A stretch of DNA of 64,000 nt from Serripes groenlandicus (GCA_031761405.1 JASEVX010000011.1:41396916-41460915); one strand, 5' to 3'; counted from the stretch's first letter, positions 10,777 to 21,708 are shown. Notes: generated from the letters alone by a model not told the origin. Numbers and translations: made by a program.

Positions 10777-11965
10777 CACTGTAGTGGCGATCGTATGGAA
10801 AATCCTGCAAAGTAACAAGCAGTATATCGGTGTAGGGCTTGCGATGACTCTGGTGCGGGTAAATTTGAGAATGTATCAACCCTGCATCTTTTGACGGTAG
10901 AATAATGTTAGTTTGCCAGAATGTTGTCTTGGTGATTTTTTAGTTACGTTCTGAAATTGGTCGTGATGTGTTCAAAATTAGGCCATTCCAAATTTATGAA
11001 AAATCTAGTTGGTACTCGATAGACTACCGTTTTAGATCATTAGAATGGCTATTTGTAATCTAAATTGTTCGGGTAATCACATGTTCATCACCAGGTCGCT
11101 GGGCCATATTAAGATAATAATATTGTGTACACTTTAGAAATGACTAAATTATCTTGGAAGGAGAGAAAACAGTATCCATTAGTTTGGTGTTTGTTTCAAT
11201 GATGTCCGATATTAAACAGGTCTGTTCAATTTAGTCCCTTCACATTGCATGATTGAGGGTTGTCAGAGACATATAAACACCGTATATTTATATGTATCTG
11301 AGGTTGTTAAACTGCTTCGAAAATTGTGAGTGCAAAAACAAACACAAACATGCTCATAAAGCACAATTTCACTATTTGTCAAACTGTTCAATTTATAAAA
11401 ATATAGGCATATATTATAATGCTCGATCTCCAAACTAAATTAGGCAACACTTTCAGCATTGATTGCTAATTGACTCTAAACTATGCAGACGCGTCGTGTG
11501 TACACACTGACATCGTGTGTCCTTTAAACCTTTGTAAACCAGTCTTATCATCTAGACGCTTTCATATATTTAAACAACTACAAAATAAAGCGTTTATAAT
11601 ATTGAGATAACCAGTCTCGCGCGCTATTTATAGAACCTTTTGGAATTTCCAGATTTGAGTATCATCAGAGTTATTTGCAAGGCAGATAGAATGCGCAATG
11701 ATATTTATTATAGGGCCAATCATGACGAAGATAATATTTATATATTTTAACTCTATGTAGATAATGTCTCGATAAAACTCACATATTAGAAACAATCCGG
11801 TACCAAAGTAGCACTGACATAATTATTATTAATCACGTCTCTGCATCAATGATGGAACTATAACGGATGTGAGTAAATTGATTTGCAGTAAGGAAAACAA
11901 ATATCAAATGATTGTTCAAAACCGACTATGTAAATATTTTTCATTGTTGTTGTTTCTGTTAGCAT
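10777..11965. other. ~1.2-kb insertion inside ORF1 (copy A), identity unknown
   Basis: ORF1-coding sequence stops at about 10776 and resumes at about 11967. The sequence between is AT-rich with no coding run. It is also in copy B (about 56329-57213), so the interruption predates the duplication. Copy A has about 305 bp (11026-11330) that copy B lacks. Confidence 0.65.
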
Positions 11966-11966
11966 T

Positions 11967-12276
11967 ATGGCGATTGTCAAACCAATCGCCACACAAATAG
12001 ACAGAGCTCATAGAGTTGGTAAATATAACCGGGAGAAAAAAAAGACCCGTGATTGTAAAGTTTAACTTTTTTCAAGACAAATTGTCCATAAAAGAAAGAG
12101 TGAAAGGGAAGAGGGAGGAAATATCCGTCCGAGTTAGTGATCAATTCCCGAAATGTATTCAAGAAATCCCTATATTGATACAAGCTAAGAGCGAAGAGAA
12201 AAGTGCATATACCTCCTTTAATAAACTATATATACACGGTGAGATTTACAGGGGTAGTGGAGTTCAAGTGAGTTAA
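11967..12276 (+). pseudogene. Non-LTR retrotransposon ORF1, C-terminal part (copy A)
   Basis: This encodes the conserved sequence DRAHRVG followed, after a frame change near 12025, by RPVIVKFNFFQDK and IQEIP. It is typical of the C-terminal RNA-binding half of ORF1 proteins, which often read RAHR(I/V)G then RP(I/V)(I/V)(A/V)KF. The frame ends near 12276, just before endonuclease sequence. Copy B (57214-57522) reads the same part in one frame. Confidence 0.75.
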
Positions 12277-12289
12277 GGGTGCCAAGCAA

Positions 12290-13115
12290 AGCAATTAAAT
12301 TTTCCTTCTATGGAACGTTAATGGACTTAAAAAAAAGTCGTTTATAATGACTTCGTAAGCATATTACAAAAATATGATATTGTGATGTTAACGGAAACAT
12401 GGACCTCGAGATACAGTAATCTGGATATAGAAGGATACGATCACATATCATGCCCTGGGCCAAAAACAAACAAAAGGGCAAAGCGAAACAGTTGAAGTAT
12501 TATGGTATACTACATATCAAGATTTAAAAACAATATAGACATATGTAATATCGACCAAAAAGGAGTAGTTTAGATTAAGTTGAAAAATAAGTATTTCAGT
12601 TTTGAGAATGATTGATTTAGTTGTGCATGCTACGTCCCATCGGAAGATTCATCTGTTTATAAAAACGCAAATTCTATTGCTTTATCAGTGTGATTTCTTT
12701 GAGATCTTAGACAGAAATGTTAGAAAATACAGTCAGATGAGTGAGGTGTTTTTAACGGGAGACTTCTATGCGAGAACAGGAAGTCGACCGGATTATATAC
12801 TAAAATGATAATTTGGACCGCTTTGTCGATGTACCGCCCTGTGAATGCACTGGAGATATATCGACGTGAAGGTCACTTGACGACCAGGTAAACAGTTTTG
12901 GGTATAAACTACTATTGTGTAAAAATAATGAGCTTTCCATTTGCAATGGGGGTATCGAGGATGGTAACACTACATGTTATAATGTTAATACGCGTCATAA
13001 AGGCACTAGCGTTGTTGACTATTTAATTGTTAAAAAAACTGTTTTCGGGCCATTGTCCTATATAATTTGTTTATGTTGTTTAATGAAAGTAGAAACCCGA
13101 ACGGTGGTAAAAGCA
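12290..13115 (+). pseudogene. Non-LTR retrotransposon endonuclease (EEP/AP-like), broken (copy A)
   Basis: In fragments this reads as an apurinic-type endonuclease domain, which nicks target DNA to prime reverse transcription. Visible are a start resembling FLLWNVNGL (about 12300), DIVMLTETW (about 12375, with the catalytic Glu of the TE-W motif), LTGDFYARTG (about 12750; the usual form is GDFNART, so Asn is replaced by Tyr), and SVVDYLIV (about 13010) near the domain end. Stops and frameshifts separate the blocks. The usual SDH catalytic end is not recognisable. Copy B is the same at 57540-58330. Confidence 0.75.
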
Positions 13116-13720
13116 ATTAAAATAAGAATAATTAATACTAACTGTGCTTTCTTAGAGTATAAGCCACATTTCGTAAACATTGTATTGAATTTTGGCTCAA
13201 ATGAAGTTGATATCGATAAATGTGTAGAAAATATGTCCAATTTAATTTATGATATTTCATTTAGTCTTCACGATGGGACTTTTTCAAGTTATAACAAGAG
13301 AAAGTCTACAGATGCACCATGGTTTGATGCACAGTGTAGTAGTTATCTTAAATCCAAATGTTACGTAGCAAGAAGATTATATAAAGCTAAACCGAGTGAA
13401 GCAAACAAAATTCATTTATTGACGCAGAGATAAAAATATGTACAATATAAACGAAAAACTAAACAACTTTATAACAACAACAAAAAGGCAATAATTTCTA
13501 TTATGACAACAAAGAACCTAAACATTTCTGGCAATATATGAATAAACCAAAACAATGCAAGAAAAGTGCTGTAGTCTTCTACATGTGGTTAAAGAGAGAT
13601 CACCACTGCCTAACTAATGCACCCGAATAACAAGAGTTGTCTATCCTAATTATAATAGCAGAAATAGAAGCGAGGCTGCGCACTCGATTAAAATGGATAA
13701 ACAATGGAAGTCTGAACACG
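13116..13720 (+). pseudogene. Linker between endonuclease and RT of the non-LTR element (copy A)
   Basis: Coding-like sequence containing PWFDAQCSSYLKSKCYVARR and, out of frame further on, FWQYMNKPKQCKKSA. Such sequence (WFD-C, then a Lys/Arg-rich region and FW) usually lies between the endonuclease and reverse transcriptase in LINE ORF2. The expected RT does not follow here because an LTR-element fragment begins at about 13875. Confidence 0.6.
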
Positions 13721-13874
13721 TGCTTTGTAATTACTTGTAAAGACGTTAGTCACCCCTAATGGGGAATACAACCACTGTCGACGAGGATTAACTTTAAAAG
13801 AAACACCTTTTGTTTGAATACGTTAAAGGTTAACAAGGTATGGCAGCACAGCAATGGGAAAGGTGACACAGGTC

Positions 13875-14505
13875 CTTAGAGTTATACGTTACTGGCAAGG
13901 GAGTGACGAATGCAGCTAAAAAAGAGATCTTCTACTGCACCATGCAGGTTTAGAAGTTCAGGGTATATTCTTCACACTAGAAGAGGTGGAAGAAGAATGT
14001 GACAACGTTTACACGAAGTGTGTGAAAACATTGATGACACATTTTTCACAAAAAATGAACATACCATACGAACGCTGTGAGTTTCGAAACATAAAACAGG
14101 AACAGGGAGAACGTATTGAACAAAAAATTATTAAATTAAGACAGAAATCAGTTTATTGTCAGTTCGATAACTCGGGACCAAATAATTGAAAAATGTCATT
14201 CACACAGACTTAGTATAAATTTACTTGAAAAGGGAGATAGTTTGACATTAGAACAGTTACGCATCACATCTAATACTTTGGAAATGAGTGAAATGCAAAG
14301 TAAGAGTATGAATGTTTCAGTCCCAGACAATGCATACATTAACAAAGTTACAGGTGCTAGACCTAAAATACTAAGGAAGGTAAGTCCAAAGAATGTGAAG
14401 TGTTACAGATGTGGATCATCAACTAATTTAGCTAAAGATCAGTCGTGCCCTGCCAAAGATAACAAAGGTCACAATTGTCAACATGTTGGTGATTTCAGCA
14501 AACAT
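13875..14505 (+). pseudogene. LTR-retrotransposon gag fragment (copy A)
   Basis: A piece at 13986-14189 reads FSQKMNIPYERCEFRNIKQ and ERIEQKIIKLRQK. This corresponds to the C-terminal part of the retrotransposon gag domain of Gypsy-like elements (typical pattern: VPYER-F-QGE-(I/V)-F-LR). A later frame (14242 on) contains two decayed zinc knuckles. The first has lost its histidine (CYRCGSSTNLAKDQSC). The second has lost its first Cys and its His. It sits inside the non-LTR element, between the endonuclease linker and where RT should be. It is non-functional. Confidence 0.7.
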
Positions 14506-15051
14506 TGTAAAAGCAAACAGAAGAAAGGTTATGTTAGACAAGTTGATGTAAATGCAAATTTGGAGGAAGGACAATCACACAGTTATGCTTTTAACGGGGG
14601 AGATCATTTCAAAAGTTATCAGATTAAGATTGGTCAGATACGAGTGAAGGTTATTGTTGATAGCGGGTCATCTGCAAATATTATAGACATAGATACTTGG
14701 GAAAATATGAAAGCAAAGTCAGTAAAGATATATCAGAGCAGGAAAACTGACAAAAAGCTCTTTGCTTATGGAAGTTTAATTGGGGAATTTGAGTCAGATG
14801 TTTATCTCTATGACAGTTCTCAGATAATTTCTAGAGCTACATTCTATGTTATTAAAAATAAAGCACCAGCCATTCTTAGTAGAAAAACAGCAATTGATCT
14901 GGGTATCTCAACATAAGAGGAAGTTTATTCAGTACAGGAAGAAATTTTAACCAATTTCAAAGATTGTTTTCAGGGTTTGGGTAAATTAATGGACTATGAT
15001 CTTAAGTTACATATTGACCCAAATATTACACCTATAGCCCGAAGAAAACAT
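14506..15051 (+). pseudogene. LTR-retrotransposon protease and start of RT (copy A side only)
   Basis: The frame begun at 14242 continues to 14916 and includes a retropepsin-like site, VIVDSGSSANIID (about 14650-14690), with the catalytic DSG followed by a typical ATFYVIKNKAPAILSRKTA block. An aspartic protease of this kind processes the element polyprotein. A stop ends the frame at 14914-14916. A further stretch to about 15051 resembles the segment before RT (LHIDPNITPIARRKHY). It then stops abruptly and a different coding family begins. Confidence 0.7.
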
Positions 15052-17600
15052 TACTTGGTCGGCCCACCATGCCTCCAAGAAAAGAGGTCCAGTATTTGAA
15101 GTGAGTATTACATCGCTGTTACCTCTTCTTCGTGACCAAGCCCATTCAGTGGCCACAATACGGCATGTCATGGATAAGATCAAAGATACGGTTGCATACC
15201 TTAATCAATTTCAGACTCCTGTTATTGCTGCAGACCAGCCAATCTACGCAGTAGCAACACAGATACAGTGGCATTGGCCTGAAAAGTATGGTGAAAACAA
15301 TGTTGTCATTATGTTTGGGGGTCTGCATATTGAAATGGCGGCACTTAGGTCCATTGGAACCCTACTTCGAAATAGTGGATGTACAGGAACCATTGTTGAG
15401 GTAGGGATTGCTTCCTCGGGAACAGCAGCATCCTTTCTTTTTGCTTCAAGTGTCACTAGGACACGGCAAATACACCAAGCTACAGTAAGTACTCTCTACA
15501 AGCTACTTAAGGAAGCCTACTGTTCAGACGCCAATAAACAAACACAGGATGTGCTAACTATCGGAGACTGGTGTAAAAGATGCAAAACTGAAAGTCCACA
15601 ATTTCAATTCTGGAATCTAGTGTTGACAATGGAATTGACAATCTTGTCCCTGGTCCGATCATTTCGAGAAGCAGACTTTACTTTATACGTCTTTGATACC
15701 ATTCTGTTTTGCCAACAACAATGTAAACTATGCAAGATGGCTCCTCATTCATCTCAGAGACATGCTGTTACTTGAGCATACACATCCTCAGCTGGCTGCA
15801 GAATTCCATAACGGAAAATGTGTTGTTCACAAATCAAATCGTGATTTTTCAGCGTTGGATATTGACCAAGCTCATGAGCAAGCGAATGCTGTTATCAAAG
15901 GTGAAGGTGGTGGTATTGATGTGACAGAAGACCCATCTGCACTACGACGGTGGATGGTAGCCGGATCTGAAGTCAGTTACTTGGTTGCTCAGTATGAATC
16001 AGCACCTGAAGCCAAGAATGCAAATGAAAGTATCAGACATCATGAACAGACGGAACACACACACACAAGGCTTTCTTCGATAAAGTACAGAAGCTGTACA
16101 CAGTAATGAAAGATATGGGCAATCCATTTATGGAAGAGACTGAGGATCTTTTTACACTGGATCAAAAAAGTTTTTCCATCCTAGAGCTGCTGAAATGGTT
16201 GCTTCTCATTATGATAATGGTAAAACTCGCTTCAATGAGTTCCTGAAAGGGCTGGATACAAACGTGTGTTCATTTTATCAGCCAATCAAGAGGAACAAGT
16301 CAGATTTCTTTCAGCAAAAGCCGGAACCAAAAGCGGGTGATTCAAAGGAAAAAAACTTAAAGGACGACTGTCGTCTGTTCTCTACACTTTTCATATCCTG
16401 CCAGTCTAGACAATGTGACCTGATGGAATTTCAGCATGAGAATCAGTCTTTTCCCGCTGCACTGAGTGATAATTGTAATCTCCACAGCTGTCAGAAATCG
16501 CAGCTTGCGACAATTCTGGAGACTCACTTTACTCCTCCTGATACTGAGCCAGAAGCTGGCGTCATCATTTTGGATGGATCGGCTTTAATTAATTCATTGC
16601 CTCCAAGGATATCGAAGACGTTTGAAGAATATGCAGCACTAGAGGTAGTTCCAAAAGTACAAACATATAGTTGTACTTACACGAGAACAGATATTGTGTT
16701 TGATGTATACTGGTCCTCTAGTTTAAAAGCTGAAACTCGATCAAAGCGAGGTATAGGCGCTAGACGCAGAGTGACTGACAAAGGGAAAATCCCACAAAAT
16801 TGGCGTAGCTTCTTGAGAGACAACAGCAACAAGACTGAGCTATCTAACTTTCTGGCGGATATAATTGTGAAGATGTGTCCAAATAATACAGTTATATTCA
16901 CTCAAGAAGAAGGTGTTGTCTGCAATCAGTCAATAAGACTTGAAGGACTCAAACACTGCAATTACGAGGAAGCAGACACACGAATCTTCTTGCATGCAAA
17001 ACACGCTGCAGCAGATGGTAACACAATCATTATGATTCAAGCCAGCGACACAGATGTGCTTGTCATTGCGGTCAGTGTTCTACCAATTATGCAGGTTCTT
17101 GGTGTAGAAAAGCTGTGGGTCGCATTTGGTCAAGGACAAAACGTGAGGTGGATTCCCATACATGATATAAGTACGTCAATTGGCCCAGAAAAGTCAAAGG
17201 GCCTTCTACTTTTCCACGCTTTTACTGGCTGTGAGGTTTTGTGCCACTGATAGTATTGATGAAGCAAGACTGGAATTGTTTGCTCGAAAACAGAGGTCAT
17301 ATGAATTAATTCCTCCAACACAAGCAGCTCTTATTCAACATGTTAAGCGTGCTGCATACTAAGCAGGTTGCATATGGGGCCAATCAACTATATGTCAAAT
17401 GGAAACCGAAAGCGCTGCTGACTGGGGTTGAAAAAAAGCAAGATGACATGTGGCAAATCTTTTGGACAGCACCGCCAATTGCTCAGAGATGTCAACAGCT
17501 TACGAAGTGTGGCTGCATAACTGAATGTCGTGGCAGGTGCAAGTGTTATCGATTTGCTCTCCCTTGTACAGCTCTGTATAAATGCAATTTTGAAAAATAA
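15052..17600 (+). pseudogene. Frameshifted relic of a large animal protein family of unknown function
   Basis: At least four pieces read in order: about 15052-15775, 15693-16106, 16195-17250 and 17238-17600. Key blocks are SITSLLPLLRDQAHSVATI (start), VIMFGGLHIEMAALRSIGTL, NYARWLLIHLRDM, DPSALRRWMVAGSEVS, EEADTRIFLHAKHAA followed by SDTDVLVIAVS, GPEKSKGLLLFHAFTGC, and a Cys-rich tail CGCITECRGRCKCYRFALPC. From memory this order recurs in many uncharacterised multi-copy proteins of molluscs and cnidarians. The paired acidic blocks resemble a FEN/PIN-like nuclease fold, which is inference. Shifts lie near 15700, 16080-16190, 17245 and 17360. Sequence seems missing after HAFTGC. It joins LTR-element sequence on its left. 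Confidence 0.65.
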
Positions 17601-17999
17601 TTATATCTAAAAAAAAAAGAAAACTTGTAATTTGTAAAAATACAAAACAATATAAATCATAACGAACGAGGAAAAAACAAAAGTTGTTTTTTATTTTTGT
17701 AAATATGTATAATTTCTGATCAAAAATCGTTTAGTTTGTTCATGCATGTCAAGTTAAATAATAAAAGAAATATGATTACCTAGAATGGCGGCCACCATGA
17801 AAATAAAAAGGCCGCCATTTTGAATTTCACGGGGCTAACGGGATTTTCCGAATAAGTAGCCCCAGAGAAGTCTCCATGTCAATTTTGATGCTTGTACCAC
17901 AATGTGAACGATTTTTTCACTAATATGCCGGGCTATAAACCTACGACCCACAGTCGTGAATTTTCAGGACAGCTCGGGTAAAACGGAAACGCCCCTTAT
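17601..17999 (+). other. 3' non-coding part next to the relic; no gene
   Basis: An A-rich run (17610-17622) follows the last coding piece. Then comes sequence with ATGGCGGCCACCATGA and GGCCGCCATTTTGAATTTCA (17785-17826), which form an imperfect inverted pair. It may be the 3' end of the same element. Confidence 0.4.
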
Positions 18000-19973
18000 A
18001 TTACAGATTGACTCGCAGAAACATGAGTATGTGAACAGTGCGGGTAATTTGACATATATGCTGTTGAAAACGGCGTAAAACACCCGACAATACAAACAAC
18101 ACGACCTTTGAAATCATGATTCGCAATGGCTCCCCTTTCCACACTATTTTCAGTCCTAACGCATAGCTGGGTTGATTCACCCAGGTTCCATGAGTGTGTG
18201 AACTGTGAGGGTGATTGGACATAAATGCTGTTGAAAACGGCCTATAAACCCCAACAATGCAATCACATTGACCTTTGAAAACACGATAAGAAATGGATCG
18301 CTCCTCTTACCACACTGTTTTCAGTCCTATTGCATAGTTGAGTTGGTTCACCCGGGACGCATGAGTATGTGAACTATGAGGGTGATGGGACATAAATGCT
18401 GTTGAAAACGGCCTAAAAGAAACCAACAACGCCATCAAAATGACCTTTGAAAACATGATGAGCAATGACTTCTCTTACCACACTGTTTTCAGTCCTATCG
18501 CGTAGATGGGTTGATTCAGCCAGGAAGCATGTGTGTGTGTGTGAGCAGTGAGGGGTATTTAACATAAATGCTGTTGTAAACGGCCTAAAAAAACCAACAA
18601 CGCAATCAAAACGACCATTGAAAGCACGATGGGCAATGGCTCCTCTTACCACACTGATTTCAGTCCTAAAGCATAGTTGCGTTGATTCACCCGGGACGCA
18701 TGAGTATGTAAATTGTGAGGGTGATGGGACATATATGCTGTGAAAACGGCGTAAAACACCCGACAATACAAACAACACGACCTTTGAAATCATGATTCGC
18801 AATGGCTCCTCTTTCCACACTGTTTTCAGTCCTAACGCATAGCTGGGTAGAATCACCCAGAAAACATGAGTATGTGAACTGTGATAATGCGTTCGGGCAT
18901 ACATGCTGTTGAAAACGGCCTAAAACCCCAACAATGCCAGCAATACGACCTTTGAAAACATGATGAGCAATGGCTGTTTTTATCACAATGTTTTCGATAG
19001 TTCATTTATAGGGAGTTTATGCATGGGGGAACGGGGTTATGGGAAAATCGTTCACTGTACCACCGAAAGGGATTTGGCCCGCAGAGGTGCGAATACCGGT
19101 AAACACATACTCACCCTTTCCCACATGCATATATTTTATGCCTCTTTCCACACTTATTTAGTCATGCAACAACTCGCTTCCAAGATCAAAACCCCTACCA
19201 TGCAAACAAACCGACATTTTAAAGCATAACGGGCAATTGCTTCGTTTGCCACAATGTGTTCAGGTCTATTGCATGGCTGGGATGATTCACCCAGGAATCA
19301 CGAGTGTGTGAACTGACGGGGTGGTATGACTCGAATGATGTTGAAAACGGCCTAAAACACCCACCAATACAAACAAAACGACCTCTAAAAGCAGTGAGGG
19401 CAATTGCTCCCTTTGTCACAGTGTGTTCAGTACTATTGAGTAGCTGTGTTGAATCACCCAGGACGCATGAGTATGTGAACAGTGCGGGTGATTTGACATA
19501 TATGCTGTTGAAAACGGCGTAAAACACCCGACAATTCAAACCACACGACCTTTGAAATCATGATTCGCAATGGCTCTTCTTTCCACACTGTTTTCAGTCC
19601 TAACGCATGTAGCTGGGTTGATTAACCCAGGTCCCATGAGTTTGTGAACTGTGAGGGTGATTGGACATAAATGCTGTTGAAAACGGCCTATAAACCCCAA
19701 CAATGCAATCACATTGACCTTTGAAAACATGATGAGCAATGGCTCGCTCCTCTTACCACACTGTTTTCAGTCCTAATGCATAGTTGGGTTGGTTCACCCG
19801 GGACGCATGAGTATGTGAACTATGAGGGTGATGGGACATAAATGCTGTTGAAAACGGCCTAAAAGAAACCAACAACGCCATCAAAACGACCTTTGAAAAC
19901 ATGATTAGCAATGACTCCTCTTACCACACTGTTTTCAGTCCTATCGCGTAGATGGGTTGATTCAGCCAGGAAG

Positions 19974-20011
<38 letters not shown>

Positions 20012-20470
20012 CAGTGAGGGGTATTTAACATAAATGCTGTTGTAAACGGCCTAAAAAATCCAACAACGCAATCAAAACGACCATTGGAAGCACGATGGGC
20101 AATGGCTCCTCTTACCACACTGATTTCAGTCCTCTAGCATAGTTGGGTTGATTAACCCGGGACGCATGAGTATGTGAATTGTGAGGGTGATGGAACATAT
20201 ATGCTGTTGAAAACGGCGCAAAACACCCGACAATACAAACAACACGACCTTTGAAATCATGATTCGCAATGGCTCCTCCACACTGTTTTCAGTCCTAACG
20301 CATAGCTGGATAGAATCACCCAGAAAACATGAGTATGTGAACTGTGATAATGCGTTCGGGCATACATGCTGTTGAAAACGGCCTAAAACCCCAACAATGC
20401 AAGCAATACGACCTTTGAAAACATGATGAGCAATGGCTGTTTGATAGTTCATTTATAGGGAGTTTATGCC
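18000..20470 (-). repeat. ~170-bp satellite, about 14 units, with higher-order structure
   Basis: The string CATGAG(T)(A/G)TGTGAAC recurs at 18022, 18189 and 18360, spaced 167-171 bp, and onward to 20330. Each unit contains GCTGTTGAAAACGGC, CAACAATGCAA, GACCTTTGAAA and CACACTGTTTTCAGTCCTA. The stretch from CCAGG through CATGAGTATGTGAACTGTGA to GTTGAAAACGGCCTA aligns with the 3' half of the SINE at 21414-21708. The unit therefore carries SINE sequence. The block 18001-19025 is repeated at about 19460-20470. Several minus-strand ORFs of 70-160 codons arise from the repeat only. Confidence 0.9.
19975..20010. repeat. (TG)n microsatellite inside a 170-bp unit
   Basis: A run of about sixteen TG units follows GGAAGCATG. 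The matching position in the earlier block (about 18530-18542) has only about six, so the run expanded after the 1-kb duplication. Confidence 0.85.
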
Positions 20471-20477
20471 ATAAACA

Positions 20478-20524
20478 TAAATTACGCAGATGCCATAATG
20501 TTGGTTTTCTCGTGGGACGGCTCA
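20478..20524. mobile_element. MITE family B, one terminal arm
   Basis: The sequence from ATTACGCAGATGCCATAATG to GGTTTTCTCGTGGGACGGCTC matches the right terminal inverted repeat of 24918-25166. The rest of the element is missing. Confidence 0.7.
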
Positions 20525-20559
20525 AATGTGAAAGGCCGTGAACACATTTATACCGTATT

Positions 20560-20775
20560 TTTCGCCGCTTTCAACAATTGTTGAGTTATACCTTGGCATT
20601 TTCTGTGTAAGTTACCGGTGGTTACCCCTACCACCAGCCCGTCAGTCGTTATGCTAACCTCGCAATCCAGTGCGCCAATGAGGGCAGTCATTACTTCCAT
20701 TTTTAAAGTATTTGGTATGACCCGACCGGGAAACGAAGCGACAACCTATACCACTACACCGAGACGGTACATTAC
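20560..20775 (-). mobile_element. tRNA-derived SINE, minus strand
   Basis: On the minus strand it begins CCGTCTCGGTGTAGTGGTAT (A-box region). It continues GGGTCATACCAAATACTTTA and GTTAGCATAACGACTGAC and ends in a decayed tail with GTATAACTCAACAATTGTTG. The SINE at 25385-25600 has the same order on the plus strand. Confidence 0.75.
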
Positions 20776-20843
20776 GTCATAAACCGTAGTCATAACCACT
20801 CCATATATGACGAGGAATTTATATTCCTTGTATAATATGAAAT

Positions 20844-21412
20844 AAAATATGCATTTTAATAGCGTGCCAGGTCCCTGTGAAACCATCAATCTTATCGACT
20901 AAATATTTATATCATCGGATATGAGTTGATTACCATAACACTTTTTTTACTGATTAAACAGTGCTACTTTACGGAAATCATCTATTGTTCGAATGTTACA
21001 TCTACCACAGGTGTCCGAATTTCTATTACAGCAAAAAATGCGCAAAATCACACAATACCACGTTAAAATACTCAAAAAGTCTCTCTATATTGTCTATAGG
21101 CTTTGATACAAATGATCGTAGTGGTAATTTGGGGAATCCCACATTTTTTGCTGTAATAGAAATTCGGACGCCTGTGTATCTACCCTTCAACGTGCAAAAA
21201 TGAAACATCCAAAACGATGTTCATGATAATATCAATATCCAATCAAATATGCACTTTAATAGAGTGCCAGGCCCCTGTGAAACTATCAATCTTATCGACT
21301 AAATATTTATATCATTGGATATGATATGATTACCATAACACTTTTTTTGTTGATCAAACAGTGCTTCTTTTCAGAAATCACCTATTATTCAGAATGTTAC
21401 ATCTACCCTTCA
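20844..21412 (+). repeat. Tandem pair of ~230-bp units, each interrupted by a different element
   Basis: Unit 1 runs from 20844 to 21016 and resumes at 21179-21242. Unit 2 starts at 21243 and resumes after the SINE at 21709. Shared blocks include CTGTGAAACCATCAATCTTA, CGACTAAATATTTATATCAT and GAATGTTACATCTACC. Unit 1 is split by the foldback element 21017-21178 and unit 2 by the SINE 21414-21708, at nearly the same place (the ATCTACC site). Confidence 0.85.
21017..21178. mobile_element. MITE with ~33-bp terminal inverted repeats
   Basis: The left arm, ACAGGTGTCCGAATTTCTAT followed by TACAGCAAAAAATG, pairs with the right arm, CATTTTTTGCTGTAATAG followed by AAATTCGGACGCCTGT, with one mismatch. 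The middle has no coding capacity. Flanking ATCTACC strings suggest a short target-site duplication. Confidence 0.88.
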
Positions 21413-21413
21413 A

Positions 21414-21708
21414 GCCGAGTCCCGGTAGCTCAGTCGGTAGCGACGCGGGTTGTCCATCCAGGGGTTAATAGTTCGAACCCCAGCTTGGCCATCATTCTTT
21501 CCGTCGTTTGACAAAAGTCATTGTGACAAGCGTCATTCGTTTCCCACAAATGGGCTAACAGTCTATGTGAAAAATTAGTTGCTTGGAAAGATTGTTGTGT
21601 GTATTACTGGTATGAGAAAGCCAGGAAACACATGAGTAGGTGAACTGGCCGGCGCGATATGACTGAAACTTTGTTGAAAACGGCGTTAGACCCCCAACCA
21701 ATCAATCA
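21414..21708 (+). mobile_element. Near-complete tRNA-derived SINE with 13-bp target-site duplication
   Basis: The flanks ATCTACCCTTCAA (21401-21413) and ATCTACTCTTCAA (21709-21721) differ by one base. The tRNA-like head has an A box around TAGCTCAGTCGGTAGCG (21426-21442) and a B box AGTTCGAACCC (21470-21480). The body is about 120 bp. The tail GAAACTTTGTTGAAAACGGC runs on to a CAATCAATC end. The head points to a tRNA gene origin. The tail is the one shared by several arrays in this window. The mollusc MetaSINE group is a plausible affiliation, from memory. Confidence 0.9.

Larger units (their letters stand above)
1..14505 (+). repeat. Segmental duplication, copy A (left end outside window)
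   Basis: This stretch matches 45464-59816 in the same orientation almost base for base outside the tandem arrays. By eye there are one to three differences per 60-100 bases. Homology already exists at base 1, so the true left boundary lies outside the window. It ends at 14505, inside a gag zinc-knuckle region. Differences from copy B are: one unit instead of about 22 of the 33-bp repeat near 2100, a split and rearranged 17-bp satellite, about 305 bp (11026-11330) missing from B, and no SINE near 10770. It could be a real duplication or two haplotypes joined in one contig. Confidence 0.95.

Noticed and set aside
18413..20452. Minus-strand frames of 99-163 residues containing Cys and Thr-His repeats
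   Set aside because: They repeat with the 170-bp satellite and change frame from unit to unit. One Thr-His run is the (TG)n microsatellite.
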